This document shows positions 11,401 through 24,497 of a stretch of DNA of 64,000 nucleotides, one piece after another. The stretch spans positions 29,466,608 through 29,530,607 of the forward strand of contig OX419762.1 in NCBI GenBank assembly GCA_948567375.1, read 5' to 3'. This DNA comes from Lunularia cruciata (taxonomy: Eukaryota > Streptophyta > Marchantiopsida > Lunulariales > Lunulariaceae). Under the pieces are notes generated by a model. It ran no database searches. It was not told the DNA's origin and worked only from the letters and a program-made list of their open reading frames with translations. The number at the start of each line of letters is the position of its first letter. Within the stretch, counting starts at the first letter, position 1. A program made the position numbers and the translations under genes.

Positions 11401-13311
11401 TCCATGCTTGTGTCCACACCTCAAGCTCCTTCTTCAAAATCTGATTCCTACTAATCAGAAGATGGTGTATCTGAATGTGAAGTGTTGGTGGTGTTAGTCA
11501 CAAGAATTGTGACTCTATGGTTTGATGGCCCAATCCTCAAGTACCGTTTGTGCCATCGATCAGTTGTGCGTGCTGCTCTCAACCATGGCCTCCCAAGAAG
11601 TAAGTCATAGCTTGAATCCTTCAAGACTTGGAAAGTCATGAGATTTTGAACTCCCATAATTGAAACTACCACCTTATCCATCACTCCTACTAGTCAAACT
11701 TGTTGCTTTTTTGCCATGCTCACCACAAATGTTGAAGGTCTTGAGGGTATCATACCCAACTTCTTCATCAACCTTTCTGACATGGCATTCACTGCTGATC
11801 CTCCATCAACCAATGCATCCTTGATGTTGTGACCATTCACTCTCACATCAATCTTGGAGGCATATTCACAAGCCTCCCATGGTGTTGGCTTGGCATCCAC
11901 CACCCCCATTGATACTGGAGCTTTTGCCTTCTTCTTCTTCTTACTCCTTGTAGAACTCAAACCACCTCTAAGCTCCTTTTTCAAGGTAGTGTTCAAAGCA
12001 ATCAATTGGCCCACTGTGATATTAGCCTTGTGTCTACCAACATCCTCCAACACATTGTAGTTCAATTGTTGCTTTGAAATCAAGAAATCCTCCATCTCCA
12101 ACTTCTTCCTTGGAGTCTTTGTTGTTGATGGTGTTGAGGTGCGAGTGCTCCTAGTAGACATAGGAGTATCCTTGCTTGGAGTAAATCCTTGAGAAGAGTG
12201 AACATCCTCTGCAAAACAAGCTCTCTTCTTCTCTTGTGCCAAAAGCTCCAAATTAAGACCCTTGGGGTTTGAGCACTCTCCCTTCTCATACTTGCTCTCC
12301 ACCACATCTATGGATGCTATCCCCTTACCTTTGTTGGGATTAGGAACCACTTGGGTTTCACTACCACCCTCTTTCCCTCTATTGGCTCTCTCATAACCCC
12401 TTCCTCCATGGTAAGTGGAATTTGGGCAATTCTTTTGGATATGGCCTCTTCCTCCACAACCAAAACAATTTCTATCATTGAAATTGTTGGCTGGTTGGAC
12501 TCCTCTATATGGATAGTTTCCATAACTCCTAGGCCATCTCCCTACATTCTGATCTACCTCTCTCTTCTCCCATAGTTGCACCACATTGATCTTGAGATCC
12601 GCAAGTTGTTCTGTGATGGTTTGAAGTGGATCCTTTTGGTGGAGTTGCAAGAATTGGAGCAACTACTACTTGTGGTGCAACCCTTGTCACCAAAGTATCA
12701 GAAGTTCCACCATACTTGTAGCCTTGAGGAGGATGCACAACCTCCTTCACCACCAAATCACTCTCATCCCCTTTGAAACTCTCCTCCATACAAATTGTGA
12801 TCTTGATAGCTTCAACCTTGGAAGAAGGTTTCTCATATCTCACCTTGCTTCTAATTTGTGGCCTCAACCCTCCCACAAAATTCTTGGTGAGCATGGCCCC
12901 TATGCCAATCATTGTAGTCTCCACATCATCCCCACCCTTCCTCAACACTATGTGAAATCTGGACTCTAACTTTTCCACTCTTTCCACATAGACTCTCACT
13001 TTCTCTCCATCTCCTTGCTTGAGAAATGTAACCTCACTCATTAATCTCTCATAACTCTCATCAGGAAGAAATTTCTCAATGAGTGCTGAAGTCAAAGTCT
13101 CCCAAGACTCCTCTTCCCCATCACTCTTCTCTCTCTTTTGGTATTCTAACTCATACCATGTAAGTGCTGCATCCTTAAAGAAATCTGGTAATAATGAGGC
13201 CCACTCATTATTCCTCCTCTCATTGTTTCCTATGCAAGCTCTCTTGAAGTCTCTCACAAAGGCCTCCACATCTTCTCCATCCTTGCCAAAGAAAACCGGA
13301 AGTTTCCCCAT
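8464..13311 (-). pseudogene. Gy1 gag-pol polyprotein, copy A (broken)
   Basis: This is one ancestral frame for gag, protease, RT, RNase H and integrase, now split into about eight pieces. Recognisable blocks, in coding order, are: gag from 13311; zinc knuckle CFGCGGRGHIQKNC near 12470; protease LVDGGSAVNAM near 11800; RT PFGLCNALATFQ and FIDDLCVYG near 10650; RNase H LYTDASNVAIG near 10190; integrase HHCC and YDRGREF near 9140. Stops include adjacent TAG TAG codons near 11450, TGA at 11421-11423 and TAG at 8665-8667. All are shared with copy B but absent from C and D. There is no chromodomain; the protein ends KMYHRR. It is non-functional. Confidence 0.92.
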
Positions 13312-13535
13312 CTTAACCTCTCACTATCTTTCTCTTCTCTCAAATTTTTTTTTTCTCTCACTTTATAACTAATAGAGTTTATACATTACTAACACCATTT
13401 GAGATTAATCCACCCTAGGGAACACAAAGGGTTCAAGTTGCTCCAAGATTTCTATAGCAACATCAAATCCTAGAGTGCATATTAATCAAACCCTCATGGA
13501 TAGTTTATCCATAAGTTGAAAGATTATCTCCATCA

Positions 13536-13979
13536 CTAATCTTGAGAACTAGCTGATGAAGGTGGTAGTATTTCTGTAGCTGTATTAAGACTCTCTCCAA
13601 GATCCTTCACCAAAGTCTCCAAAAGTGATTTTACTCCACTACACTCATGTCCTTTTGGAAGTCCTTCCACTCCACAAACCTCACACAACTCCTTGGTCTT
13701 AGATCTTCTCCCTCCCAATCTTGGTGAAGAAGGTCCAACATGCAAACCCAAGTCAAGTAAGCCTCTCCTTTCCCTCAATCTCTTGCTCTCAAAGGTCAAT
13801 GGACATGAACTTGCCTTATGTTCTTTCTCCACACAGAAAGCACTTAGACTCACTCTTTCCTCAACACTCTCTTCAAATTCTATTGTAAACTCTCTTTTCC
13901 TCAAATCAACCCCTACAATCACCTCAAACCCTTGGAGAACCTTACATAATCTCAATTTCCACTCTTGATGACCGTCCAT
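13536..13979 (-). pseudogene. Gy1 upstream zinc-knuckle ORF, copy A (damaged)
   Basis: A 147-codon frame lies upstream of gag in element sense. It corresponds to the intact frames at 41207-41704 (copy C) and 57297-57770 (copy D). A roughly 26-bp deletion removes the LGG-containing segment before the knuckle. The knuckle itself has lost cysteines (FCVEKEHKASSC in place of CFLCGEKGHKASSC). The second Cys/His cluster, CEVCGVEGLPKGHEC, is intact. The protein is of unknown role; its position resembles the extra ORF found before gag in some Tat/Ogre-type elements. The stretch from 13980 to 14664 is the Gy1 leader and shows no further gene. Confidence 0.75.
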
Positions 13980-15460
13980 GTTCCCTAGACATGCTTTTTG
14001 TTGATCTCAAACTCCTCATGCATGAGATCTCCACTCTGCAGAATTGACCTTTCTTCACAATGTATCTCAAATCTCCCAACCAGTATGTCATAGTCCTTTG
14101 AAATTTTCCACACCTTATCACAGCTCTAGGGCATCCCTCTTGGCAAAATTTCATATCTTTTCATTGAGCCTTGTAGCCTAGACACACCTTTCTATTCAGC
14201 ATACATATTTCAGATTTGGTCTGAAAACCACCCCCTCACTTCAAAAACTCATAACTCACTGTGCAAGAACGATCTCTCTCTAATTTTTGTGGCAGCAGGT
14301 AGGATACAATGCACTGAATTTTCTTACAAATTTTCAGGAGAATGCACTGAACATTGAAGAAAATGGCAGACTTTGTACAATTTTCCAGAGAGCATGCAGT
14401 TGCGGGAGCACTTTACCTTATCAACTTTCAAAAATTCTAGCCCAGTGTGCATAATAGCTCTCATAATAGTTTCAAGTGTGCTAACTGAAAGATAACGTAA
14501 GCTATCATATGTAGAAATATGAAGTCCAAATCTCAAACTTGAGATTTTGCCCAAAATCACCTTAATCCCCAAAATCTGCAATCCACCTCACACAATCTCT
14601 CCAATTCCTCTCATGTGTACAAGATGTACAAAATCACCTCAAAGACATCATAATGAACTACAGGGTATATGTGACAACCCGAAAAATATCACTTTTGCGG
14701 TAATTGGGTAAGTAAAGTTTGTTCCCATAGAGATACGAGTCAGAATTGGTCAAATACAAAGTCAAAGTAACAATTTCAGTTCTTCTTGAGTTCTTCTTTA
14801 GTCTCTCAGGTAGAAACCACACCTTGAAGAGAGTAACAAGCACTGACTCGCAGTCTTGTCACAAATTCACACTCCTTAATCACAAATCCATCAATTCTTT
14901 CCAAACAATCTTGATTGTGATGATTCAGGCTCTCCCGAAAACAACATTTCACTGCAAAACGACTTTGCCTCAGAATTGTGTTCCACCCCTCCACTAAAGG
15001 CACAACTTCCTCAATCTAAATTGCTTCACATCAACTTTGCACTACACTCACAAATGCAGAATACTACCAACACTACAATTCCTCTCAGATCTGTCAAGGC
15101 ATTGCTTTGATTGCACTTCATTCAGGATCAAACACACAAAATGAAGATCAAGGCTGTGGAATCCAACATCCAACAAACACATTGATTTGCACTTCAAAAT
15201 TCTTCACACTCACAAACATAGACACGAAGTTGATACTCGAAATCAAGCTCAAGCGACGAGCATTGCTTCATAGCACTTTGCTTTATCTATTCTCAAAATA
15301 ATAAGCACTGAACAACATGATACTGCGAATGCTACTCTTAAATAGTGAATCAATTGAGAGTTCTAACAACTATACCGTTCTACAACAACTCTTCTAACCT
15401 GCAGATCCCATATGACAATGCAACCTTTCATATCTGTCTTTTCAAGTCTCAAATCTGTTA

Positions 15461-15775
15461 CTAATCCAATCCGATGTCTACTTCATCTTTGGCTTTCAAA
15501 CCCAAACCCGAAGTAACTTTACTTCCTAATATTCTGTCCTTAGGTTTCACAACTCCTAATTCCTCCACTAATTCTAACATTTCTCCTTCCTGATATGAGA
15601 TTCTTATCACAGTTAAGCCTTCTAAATCTCTATCTCCCGATCCACTCTTCTCTAAAGTGTCAAATGTCAAATCCAAAGACACCTGCACTCCTATCTCTCT
15701 TACCTCAGGTTTAACTACTATCAATTCCTTTACTAATTCTATTGTGTCATCATCAAGAATTGTAATTGAAACCAT
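15461..15775 (-). pseudogene. Coiled-coil protein C-terminus, CC copy ii
   Basis: A 104-codon minus-strand frame matches the C-terminus of the CC-element protein in copy i (shared blocks VSLDL, LEKSG, LVEEL-VVKPKDR and the terminal VDIGLD). VVKP and LVEEL-type motifs occur twice in it, suggesting an internal duplication. The rest of the protein is missing. No function can be assigned. Confidence 0.55.
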
Positions 15776-16091
15776 GAATACACTATCTACACCTTCAATT
15801 TGTAACCCACTTTCCCCTAATCACTCATGTTACTAACCCAAAGACACTTACTGTCTGATCCTACACTTTGGATTTATTCACTACTGCTACTTCTCATTCA
15901 ATTCATGTTCCATCTTCAATTAGAACTGAAATTGAAGTCATGGGTATTCTAACTATCTTCTTTCCCTACTCTAACTTCCTCTGATCCCTCCCGCAAAACT
16001 CCCGAAGTCACTGTCATTGCACTCTAGTGTCTGGTTACCTTGGATTTAGTCATCTTGAAGCAAAGGCTTTAGACCCGAAGTAATGTAAACT

Positions 16092-16119
16092 CGAAGTACG
16101 AAGTACGAAGTCCGAAGTC
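16092..16119. repeat. 7-bp tandem repeat (CGAAGTA/C)
   Basis: Four consecutive CGAAGT(A/C) units lie in CC copy ii. Dispersed CCCGAAGTA motifs surround them, near 16073, 16126 and 16142. Confidence 0.8.
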
Positions 16120-16687
16120 ACATTGACCCGAAGAACCTCAACCCGAAGTACATCTACTCTCGAAATTTCAAATGCTTGTAACTTCTTCTACAAACCTCTA
16201 AACTTTGCGATTTTGGTGACAATGGAAAGCCCTAAACAAGACGCTTCCAACGATATATAGCACGCTTGATTTGGAATTGTCATCACTGAGATATGGTCCC
16301 CGCAAGAATCTTGACCTGTAACCTCCCTTCCTCCTTCGGCGTCTGATCCGAGTTTTTCCTCTTCTGACACGAAGTAAACTTCTTCGGGTTTGATCCAGTC
16401 TAAGTCATTCTTCCTCTTACCTGAAGTCAATTTCTTTGGGTCTGATGAAAACACAGGTTTGCACTCATTTCTTTTCCATTTGGTTTCAATTTGGTTTCAG
16501 CAAGGTACTTCTTCTTCAAAACTCGTCCAAAAAGAAAAATGTGGGTACCACAGTATACAAAAAGATCTTGGTTCTCTAACATAAGTTAAACCCTCTCCTC
16601 TCCTAATGTTCTCTCCAAGTGAGCTCTCATAGCCTCCTTCTACCTAACGTAGAATTGAACCCAGAACATTATCTTGCCTTCTAGAGA

Positions 16688-16706
16688 GGTCCCGACAACG
16701 GAATCA
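16688..16706 (-). promoter_or_regulatory. Gy1 copy A primer-binding site
   Basis: In element sense this reads TGATTCCGTTGTCGGGACC, four bases after the 5' LTR. It is a mutated form of TGGTTCCGTTGCCGGGACC seen in copy C. The intact form matches 14 of the first 16 bases of the tRNA-Asp-type primer site TGGCGCCGTTGCCGGG common in plant gypsy elements. Confidence 0.75.
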
Positions 16707-16710
16707 AAAA

Positions 16711-17414
16711 TGTGAGCCGACCTTGTGAGCTGGCCTGTCTCTCACTCAGGATGGACCTTTGATGGCTATTATGGTAGCGCACCATGGACTAAGAAGGCAA
16801 GGAACCCGAACTCCATCATACTCCTCCAAGGCTAACACTCCAAGACTCAAGACATTGCTCATTAGAGAACTAAATGAGAGAGAGATAGTTGAAAATGAAA
16901 GGATGATGAGTACCTCCTCACCCCTTGTTTATATACTTGTGAAATAGTTACGTACCAAAGTTACTAATTACCGTAGTAACTCAAGTTACTAGACTCAAAG
17001 TCAAGTAAAGTCAAAAAGTAGAAAGGAATATCTATTCACATGGGCATATTCCCCTAAGCATGTGGTCTTATCTTGACCCAACCACTCAGTCAAGGATTCC
17101 TTCACATGCCTATCCTTAGACTAAAGAAGAATCCAAAACAAAAAGGTTTGCGGGCCCAAGAGTTCTCAACTCTTTCCTCAAAGCCAAACACCTAGGAATA
17201 ATACCAAGTCAACACACTAAAATCCAAAATAGTGGTGCTCATCTTTTCTACTTCCTCTAAAGTAAGGTCCCCTCTATCTTAGCTTTGACTAACTTTAACT
17301 AACCATGACTAATATAGAACCATCCTTTATCTCTATATAAATAATATCTCTTAATTACTTGTAATACCAAGCTAAATATCACAACACCACACACATGCAC
17401 AAATGGGTGTTATA
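16711..17414 (-). repeat. Gy1 LTR 2, shared by copies A and B
   Basis: A single LTR serves as the 5' LTR of copy A (primer-binding site on its right-hand element side) and the 3' LTR of copy B (polypurine tract at 17415). There is no target duplication between A and B. Its outer edge carries a 13-bp tandem duplication: TGTGAGCCGACCT followed by TGTGAGCTGGCCT. Confidence 0.9.
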
Positions 17415-17462
17415 TTTACCCCCAGACTAAGTTTTCACTTTGTCCTCAAAGTGAAGGTCTCT

Positions 17463-20400
17463 CTACCTTCTATGGTACATCTTCAACTTATCATGGTTGA
17501 TTCTATCAAAGTGTCTTCCTCCCAACTCCTTGAGATCATAGGTGTAATTGCCCCACACCTTCTCCACTATGAAAGGTCCAAAGTACTTAGGCAAAAACTT
17601 CTTTTGCACTCTCTTGAATCAAATGGAATCAAACAACATTACCCAATCACCTTCTTTGAAAGTCTACACCTTCTTCTTGCCTTGCCTCTTGTCATAGCTC
17701 TCCTTTTGTTTCCTTTGGGCTTGCTCCACTCAAACCATAGCAATTGTTCTTGCCTCTTCCAACTCCATGAGTTGATCCTTCCTTGACTTCTCTACATCAC
17801 CTCCTTGTGCTTTCTTCAATCTCCTATGAATGCTTTGGAAGGTAGGAAGATCAAAGTGAATAGGTAAGGTAGACTCAATACCATATACCAATTGAAATGG
17901 AGAATATCCGGTGGAAGTCTTCATGGTTGTCCTATACTCCCACAAAACTGCATGAATCCTCTTGTCCCTATGATGTTTAGCCCCCTCCATTTCTGCATCT
18001 TTGGCCAACATCATGCACAAGGTGTGATTGGTTCTCTCAGCCAAGCCATTGGAATTTGGCTTATAGGATGTAGCTACTCTATGTGTGATAGAGAAATGTT
18101 TTAGCATGGCTGTAGTAATGCTTCCTGTAAACTCTCCTCCTCTATCATAAACCAACTCCAAAGGGCATCCAAACCTAGTGATAATGCGTTCATAAAGAAA
18201 TCTTACCCACTTCATCTTCATTCTTGTCCCTCAATGGTCTAGCCTCAACCCACTTGGTAAGGTAATCAGTAACTACCACAATGTACCACTTGTTCCTTGG
18301 GGTTCTATTGAGAGGTCCTACAAAATCAATTCCCCACTTCTCAAAAGGTCCTAGCAATGGAATTGATCTAAGTGGTGAAGTGGATGTAGACTTTCTAGCA
18401 AAAGCTTGACAAACATGACAAGTTTTGCAATAATCAAGACAATCTTTGAAAATCCCTCTCCAATGGTAACCTGCATCCAGAATCTTGAAAGCAGTCACCT
18501 TTCCTGCAAAGTGTCCTCCACATACTAAACCTTCATGAAACTCCTTTATGAGTAGGATAGACTTTTCCTTACCCACTGCTCTTTGAAGTAGACCATCTGC
18601 TCCTTGGTGAAAAAGTATCCTCCACCATTGTGTAAGGTCTAGATCTTGCTGCAAGGGCCTTCCTCTCCCTAGCATGCATCCCTTTTGGATAGTTACCTCT
18701 TGTCACAAAATCCACAATCTCCTTGTACTCCATTGAAACCTCTTGAGTGACTGAGATTGTCATGATCTCCTCATCCGGGAAGGAATCATCCACGGGCTCA
18801 TCTCGATCATGATCATAGGCTCTAGATAACAAATCAACATTTGCATGTTTCTTTCCTGGCCTATCCTCAATTGTGTAGTCATACTCAGACAAGAGTATCA
18901 TCCACCTTGCTAGTCTCCCTTCAACATTAGGCTTGTTGAAGATGTACTTCAAAGCCTTGTGATCCGTGACAATTATGGCTTTCCCTCCAATCAAGTAGTG
19001 TCTAAACTTCTTGAGACCAAAGATCACTACCAACCCTTCTCTCTGCGTGACAGAGTAGTTCTTCTCTGCTGAAACCATCTGCCTACTAGCATAAGCTACT
19101 GGATGATCATGCCCATCTTGGTCTAATTGACTAAGAGTTCATCCTATAGCTACATTAGAAGCATCAGTGTAGAGGACGAAAGGCTTACTCCAATCAGGTT
19201 TAGCAAGAATTGGAACTACAACAAGGGATTGCTTGAGCTCCTCAAAAGCTTTGAGAGCCTCCTTGTCCTCCAAAATCACCATGTAATCTACACCCTTCTT
19301 CATGTAGATGGTCAATGCATAAGCCTTGTTGGAAAATGAGAAGATGAACCTCCTTTAGTACCCAACCATCCCCAAGAATTGGCATAACTTTGTCAAGCTT
19401 GAAGGGAATGGAAGGTCTGAGATTTTCTTCACCTTCTTAGGATCAACTGCTATTCCATCCTTGGAGATGATGTACCCCAAAAGTAGACCTTCTTCACATC
19501 CAAAAATGCACTTCTCTGGGTTGAGTGATGCATTTGCCTCATCCAAGCGTTGCAAGACTTTGATTAGGTGTTCAAAGTGCTCCTCCTTGCTCCCATAGAC
19601 ACAAAAGTCATCAATGAAGTCTCTCACAAATTTCCCAATGAAAGGTTCAAATACCTTGTTCATGAACCATTGGAATGTGGCTGGAGCATTGCAAAGCCCA
19701 AAAGGCATGACCTTGAAAGCGTAAGTTCACCAAGGTGTGGTGAGTGTGGTGAGTTGTTGATGCTCTGGTGAAATCTTGATTTAGTTGTATCCACTATAAC
19801 CATCTCCAAAACTGTACCTCTCATGACCTGCAACCTCGTCCAAGATCTCATCAATGAATGGCAATGGGTAGTTGTCCTTCTTGGTAACATCATTGAGCTT
19901 CTTGTAATCCACACATACCCGAAGCTTCCCATTCTTTTTCTTCACAATGACAATTGGAGACACCCGTTCTGAATTCTCCACCTCAAAGATAAATCCAGCC
20001 TCCTTGAGCTTATCAATCTCCTTCTTCACAACCAAAGATATTGGTGGGCTAATGCAACATTGATTTTGGCGGATTGGTCTTGCATGTGACTCCACCTCTA
20101 TCTTGTGCTCCTCCAAGGTGACTTCCTTCAAATCCTTGTAACTAAAAGCAAACACATGGATGAACTTGCAGAAAATCTCCTCAAATCTCACCTTCTCCTC
20201 CTTGGTAACATTTGGGCCATACTTGAGGGTAGCTAACCTTCTCTCTACCTCCTCAAGTGTCAATGGTGATTTGTCTAGGTCCATCAAAAACTCTATCTTA
20301 GGTGCAAAATCCATAGCACACAAGGGATATACATATGAATAAGATTCAGATTCATCCTCCTCCGTGGGAGTCTCTTCTTCCATGCTTGTGTCCACACCTC

Positions 20401-22287
20401 AAGCTCCTTCTTCAAAATCTGATTCCTACTAATCAGAAGATGGTGTATCTGAATGTGAAGTGTTGGTGGTGTTAGTCACAAGAATTGTGACTCTATGGTT
20501 TGATGGCCCAATCCTCAAGTACCGTTTGTGCCATCGATCAGTTGTGCGTGCTGCTCTCAACCATGGCCTCCCAAGAAGTAAGTCATAGCTTGAATCCTTC
20601 AAGACTTGGAAAGTCATGAGAGTTTGAACTCCCATAACTGAAACTACCACCTTATCCATCACTCCTACTGGTCAAACTTGTTGCTTTTTTTCCATGCTCA
20701 CCACAAATGTTGAAGGTCTTGAGGGTATCATACCCAACTTCTTCATCAACCTTTCTGACATGGCATTCACTGCTGATCCTCCATCAACCAATGCATCCTT
20801 GATGTTGTGACCATTCACTCTCACATCAATCTTGGAGGCATATTCACAAGCCTCCCATGGTGCTGGCTTGGCAACCAGCACCTCCATTGATCTTGGAACT
20901 TTTGCCTTCTTCTTCTTCTTACTCCTTGTAGAACTCAAACCACCTCTAAGCTCCTTTTTCAAGGTAGTGTTCAAAGCAATCAATTGGCCCACTGTGATGT
21001 TAGCCTTGTGACTACCAACATCCTCCAACACATTGTAGTTCCATTGTTGCTTTGAAATCAAGAAATCCTCCATCTCCAACTTCTTCCTTGGAGTCTTTGC
21101 TGTTGATGGTGTTGAGGTGCAAGTGCTCCTTGTAGACATAGGAGTATCCTTGCTTGAAGTAAGTCCTTGAGAAGAGTGAACATCCTCTGCAAAACGAGCT
21201 CTCTTCTTCTCTTGTGCCAAAAGCTCCAAATTAAGACCCTTGGGGTTTGAGCACTCTCCCTTCTCATACTTGCTCTCAACTCCATCTATGGATGCTATCC
21301 CCTTACCTTTGTTGGGATAAGGAGCCACTTGGGTTTCACTACCTCCCTCTTTCGCTCTATTGGGTCCCTCATAACCCTTCCTCCATGGTAAGTGGAATTT
21401 GGGCAATTCCTTTGGATATGGCCTCTTCCTCCACAACCAAAACAATTTCTATCATTGAAATTTTTGGCTGGTTGGCCTCCTCTATATGGATAGTTTCCAT
21501 AACTCCTAGGCCCTCTCCCTACATTCTGATCTACCTCTCTCTTCTCCCATAGTTGCACCACATTGATCTTGAGATCTGCAAGTTGTTCTGTGATGGTTTG
21601 AAGTGGATCTTTTGGTGGAGGTGCAAGAATTGGAGCAACCACTTCTTGTGGTGCAACCCTTGCCACCAAAGTATCAGAAGTTCCACCATACTTGTAGCCT
21701 TGAGGAGGATGCACAACCTCCTTCACCACCAAATCACTCTCATCTCCTTCCAAACTCTCCTCCATACGAATTGCGATCTTGATAGCTTCAACCTTGGAAG
21801 AAGGTTTCTCATATCTCACCTTGCTTCTAATTTGTGGTCTCAACCCTCCCACAAAATTCTTGGTGAGCATGGCCCCTATGCCAATCATTTTAGTCTCCAC
21901 ATCATCCCCACACTTCCTCAACATTATGCAAAATCCGGACTCCAACTTTTCCACTCTTTCCACATAGACTCTCACTTTCTCTCCATCTCCTTGCTTGAGA
22001 AATGTAACCTCACTCATCAATCTCTCATAACTCTCATCAAGAAGAAAGTACTCAATGAGTGCTGAAGTCAAAGTCTCCCAAGACTCCTCTTCCCCATCTC
22101 TCTTCTCTCTCTTTTGGTATTCTGACTCATACCATGTAAGTGTTGCATCCTCAAAGAAATCTGGTAATAATGAGGCCCATTCATTCTTCCTCCTCCCATT
22201 TTTTTCTATGCAAGCTCTCTTGAAGTCTCTCACAAAGGCCTCCACATCTTCTCCATCCTTGCCAAAGAAAACCGGAAGTTTCTCCAT
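17463..22287 (-). pseudogene. Gy1 gag-pol polyprotein, copy B (broken)
   Basis: The order is the same as copy A. Gag begins MEKLPVFFGKDGED at 22287. The zinc knuckle CFGCGGRGHIQRNC lies near 21440. The protease LVDGGSAVNAM lies near 20790, RT FIDDFCVYG near 19600, and RNase H after 19100 in several frames. Integrase with YDRGGEF and NGLAERTN lies near 18140-18030. It shares with copy A the double TAG near 20430, the following TGA and the TAG at 17664-17666, and has its own frameshifts. It also keeps YDRGG where C and D have SDRGG. These shared changes identify A and B as sister copies. Confidence 0.92.
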
Positions 22288-22521
22288 CTTAACCTCTCAC
22301 TCTCTTTCTTTTCTCTCAATTTATTTTTCTCTTTTCTTTTCTCTCACTCTATTACTAGTAGAGTATATACATGACTAACACCATCTGAGAATAGTCCACC
22401 CTAGGGAACACAAAAGGTTCAGGTTGCTCCAAGATTTCTATAGCAACATCAAATCCTAGAGTGCATATTAATCTAACTCTCATGGATAGTTTATCCATAA
22501 GTTGAAAGATTATCTCCATCA

Positions 22522-22976
22522 CTAATCTTGAGAACTAGCTGATGAAGGTGGTAGTATTTCTGTAGCTGTACTAAGACTCTCTCCAAGATCCTTCACCAAA
22601 GTCTCCAAAAGTGATTTTACTCCACTACACTCATGTCCTTTTGGAAGTCCTTCAACTCCACAAACCTCACACAACTCCTTGGTCTTAGATCTTCTCCCTC
22701 CCAATTTTGGTGAAGAAGGTCCAACATGCAAACCCAAGTCAAGTAAGCCTCTCCTTTCCCTCAATCTCTTGCTCTGAAAGGTCACTTAGATTCACTCTTT
22801 CCTCCAAGTGGTGTAGGTTTTTGGATCCTCTCAATACTCTCTTCAAATTCTATTGTAAACTCTCTTTTCCTCAAATCAACCCCTATAATCACCTCAAACC
22901 CTTGGAGAACCTTGCATAATCTCAATTTCCACTCTTGATGACCCTCTATGTTCCCAAGATGAATCTTAACCCTCAA
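22522..22976 (-). pseudogene. Gy1 upstream ORF, copy B (knuckle deleted)
   Basis: The homologue of the zinc-knuckle ORF is split into two overlapping frames. A deletion of about 45 bp at 22785 removes exactly the zinc-knuckle segment and shifts the frame. The N-terminal part (GHQEWKLRLCK) and the C-terminal part, with CEVCGVEGLPKGHEC, remain. The leader from 22977 to 23783 holds no recognisable gene. Confidence 0.75.
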
Positions 22977-23783
22977 ACATACTTTTTGTTGATCTCAAAC
23001 TTCTCATGCATGAGATCTCCACTCTACAGAATTGACCCTTCCTCACAATGTCACTCAAATCTCCCAACCTGTATGTCACAATCCTCTGAAATTTGCACAC
23101 TTTATCAAAACTCTAGGGCATCCCTCCTGGCAAAATTTCAGATCTTTTCATTGAGCCATTTGGCCTAGACACCTTTTTATTCAGCACCCATATTTCAGAT
23201 TTGGTCTGAAAACCACCCCAATCACTTCAAAAACTCATAAATCCTTGCACAAGAACAATCTCTCTCTAATTTTTGTGGCAGCAGGTAGGATACAATGCAC
23301 TGAATTTTCTTGAAAATTTTCAAGATAATTTACTGAAAATTGAAGAATGGCAGACTCTGTACAATTTTCCAGAGAGCATGCAGTTGCGGGAGCACTTTAC
23401 CCTATCAACTTTCAAAAATTCTAGCCCAGTGCCCATAGTAGCTCTCACAATAATTTCAAGCGTGCTAACTGAAAGATAACGCAAGCTATCATGTGTAGAA
23501 ATTTCAAGTCCAGATCTCAAACTTGAGATTTTGCCCAAAATCACCTTAATCCCCAAAATCTGCAATCCACCTCACACAATCTCTCCAATTTCTCTCATGT
23601 GTACAAAATGTACAAAATCACCTAAAAGACATCATAATGAACTATAGGGTATACAAATGGATCTTGGTTCTCTAACATAAGTTCAACCCTCTCCTCTCCT
23701 AATGTTCTCTCCAAGTGAGCTCTCATAGCCTCCTTCTGCCTAATGTAGAATTGAACACGGAATATTATCTTGCCTTCTAGAGA

Positions 23784-23802
23784 GGTCACGGCAACGGAAC
23801 CA
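23784..23802 (-). promoter_or_regulatory. Gy1 copy B primer-binding site
   Basis: In element sense it reads TGGTTCCGTTGCCGTGACC, starting four bases after the LTR end. It has one change from copy C. Confidence 0.78.
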
Positions 23803-23806
23803 AAAA

Positions 23807-24497
23807 TATGAGCCGGCCTGTCTCTCACTCAGGATGAACCTCTCATGGCTATTATGGTAGCGCACCATGGACTAAGAAGGCAAGGAACCCGAACTCCATC
23901 ATACTCCTCCAAGGCTAACACTCCAAGACTCAAGACATTGCTCATTAGAGAACTCAATGAGAGAGCGATAGTTGAAAATGAAAGGATAATGAGTACCTCC
24001 TCACCCCTTGTTTATATACTTGTGAAATCGTTACGTACCAAAGTTACTAATTACCGTAGTAACTCAAGTTACTAGACTAAAAGTCAAGTAAAGTCAAAAA
24101 GTAGAAAGGAATATCCATTCACATGGGCATATTCCCCTAAGCATGTGGTCTTATCTTGACCCAACCACTAAGTCAAGGATTCCTTCACATGCCTATTCTT
24201 GGACTAAAGAAGAATCCAAAACAAAAAGGCTTGCGGGTCCAAGAGTTCTCAACTCTTTCCTCAAAGCCAAACACCTAGGAATAATACCAAGTCAACACAC
24301 TAAAATCCAAAATAGTGGTGCTCATCTTTTCTACTTCCTCTAAAGTAAGGTCCACTCTATCTTAGCTATGACTAACTTTAGCTAACCATGACTAATATAA
24401 AAGCATCCTTTATCTCTATATAAATAATATCTCTTAAGTACTTGTAATACCAAGCTAAATATCACAATATCACACACATGCACAAATGGGTGTTACA
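23807..24497 (-). repeat. Gy1 LTR 3 (5' LTR of copy B)
   Basis: A 691-bp LTR with edges TATGAG (mutated from TGTGAG) and GTTACA. It is directly followed by a second LTR instead of a target duplication. Confidence 0.9.

Larger units (their letters stand above)
14670..16552 (-). mobile_element. CC element, copy ii (1.88 kb, 5-bp TSD GTATA)
   Basis: It begins TGTGACAACCCG and ends GTGGGTACCACA on the + strand, flanked by GTATA at 14665-14669 and 16553-16557. It interrupts the leader of Gy1 copy A, and copy B shows the uninterrupted site (GGGTATACAAATGGATC). It keeps both termini but only about the last 100 codons of the coiled-coil protein; the rest of the body differs from copy iii. TG...CA ends and a 5-bp duplication are LTR-retroelement hallmarks, but no separate LTR pair is visible. 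It is therefore a solo LTR or an internally deleted non-autonomous unit. Confidence 0.85.
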
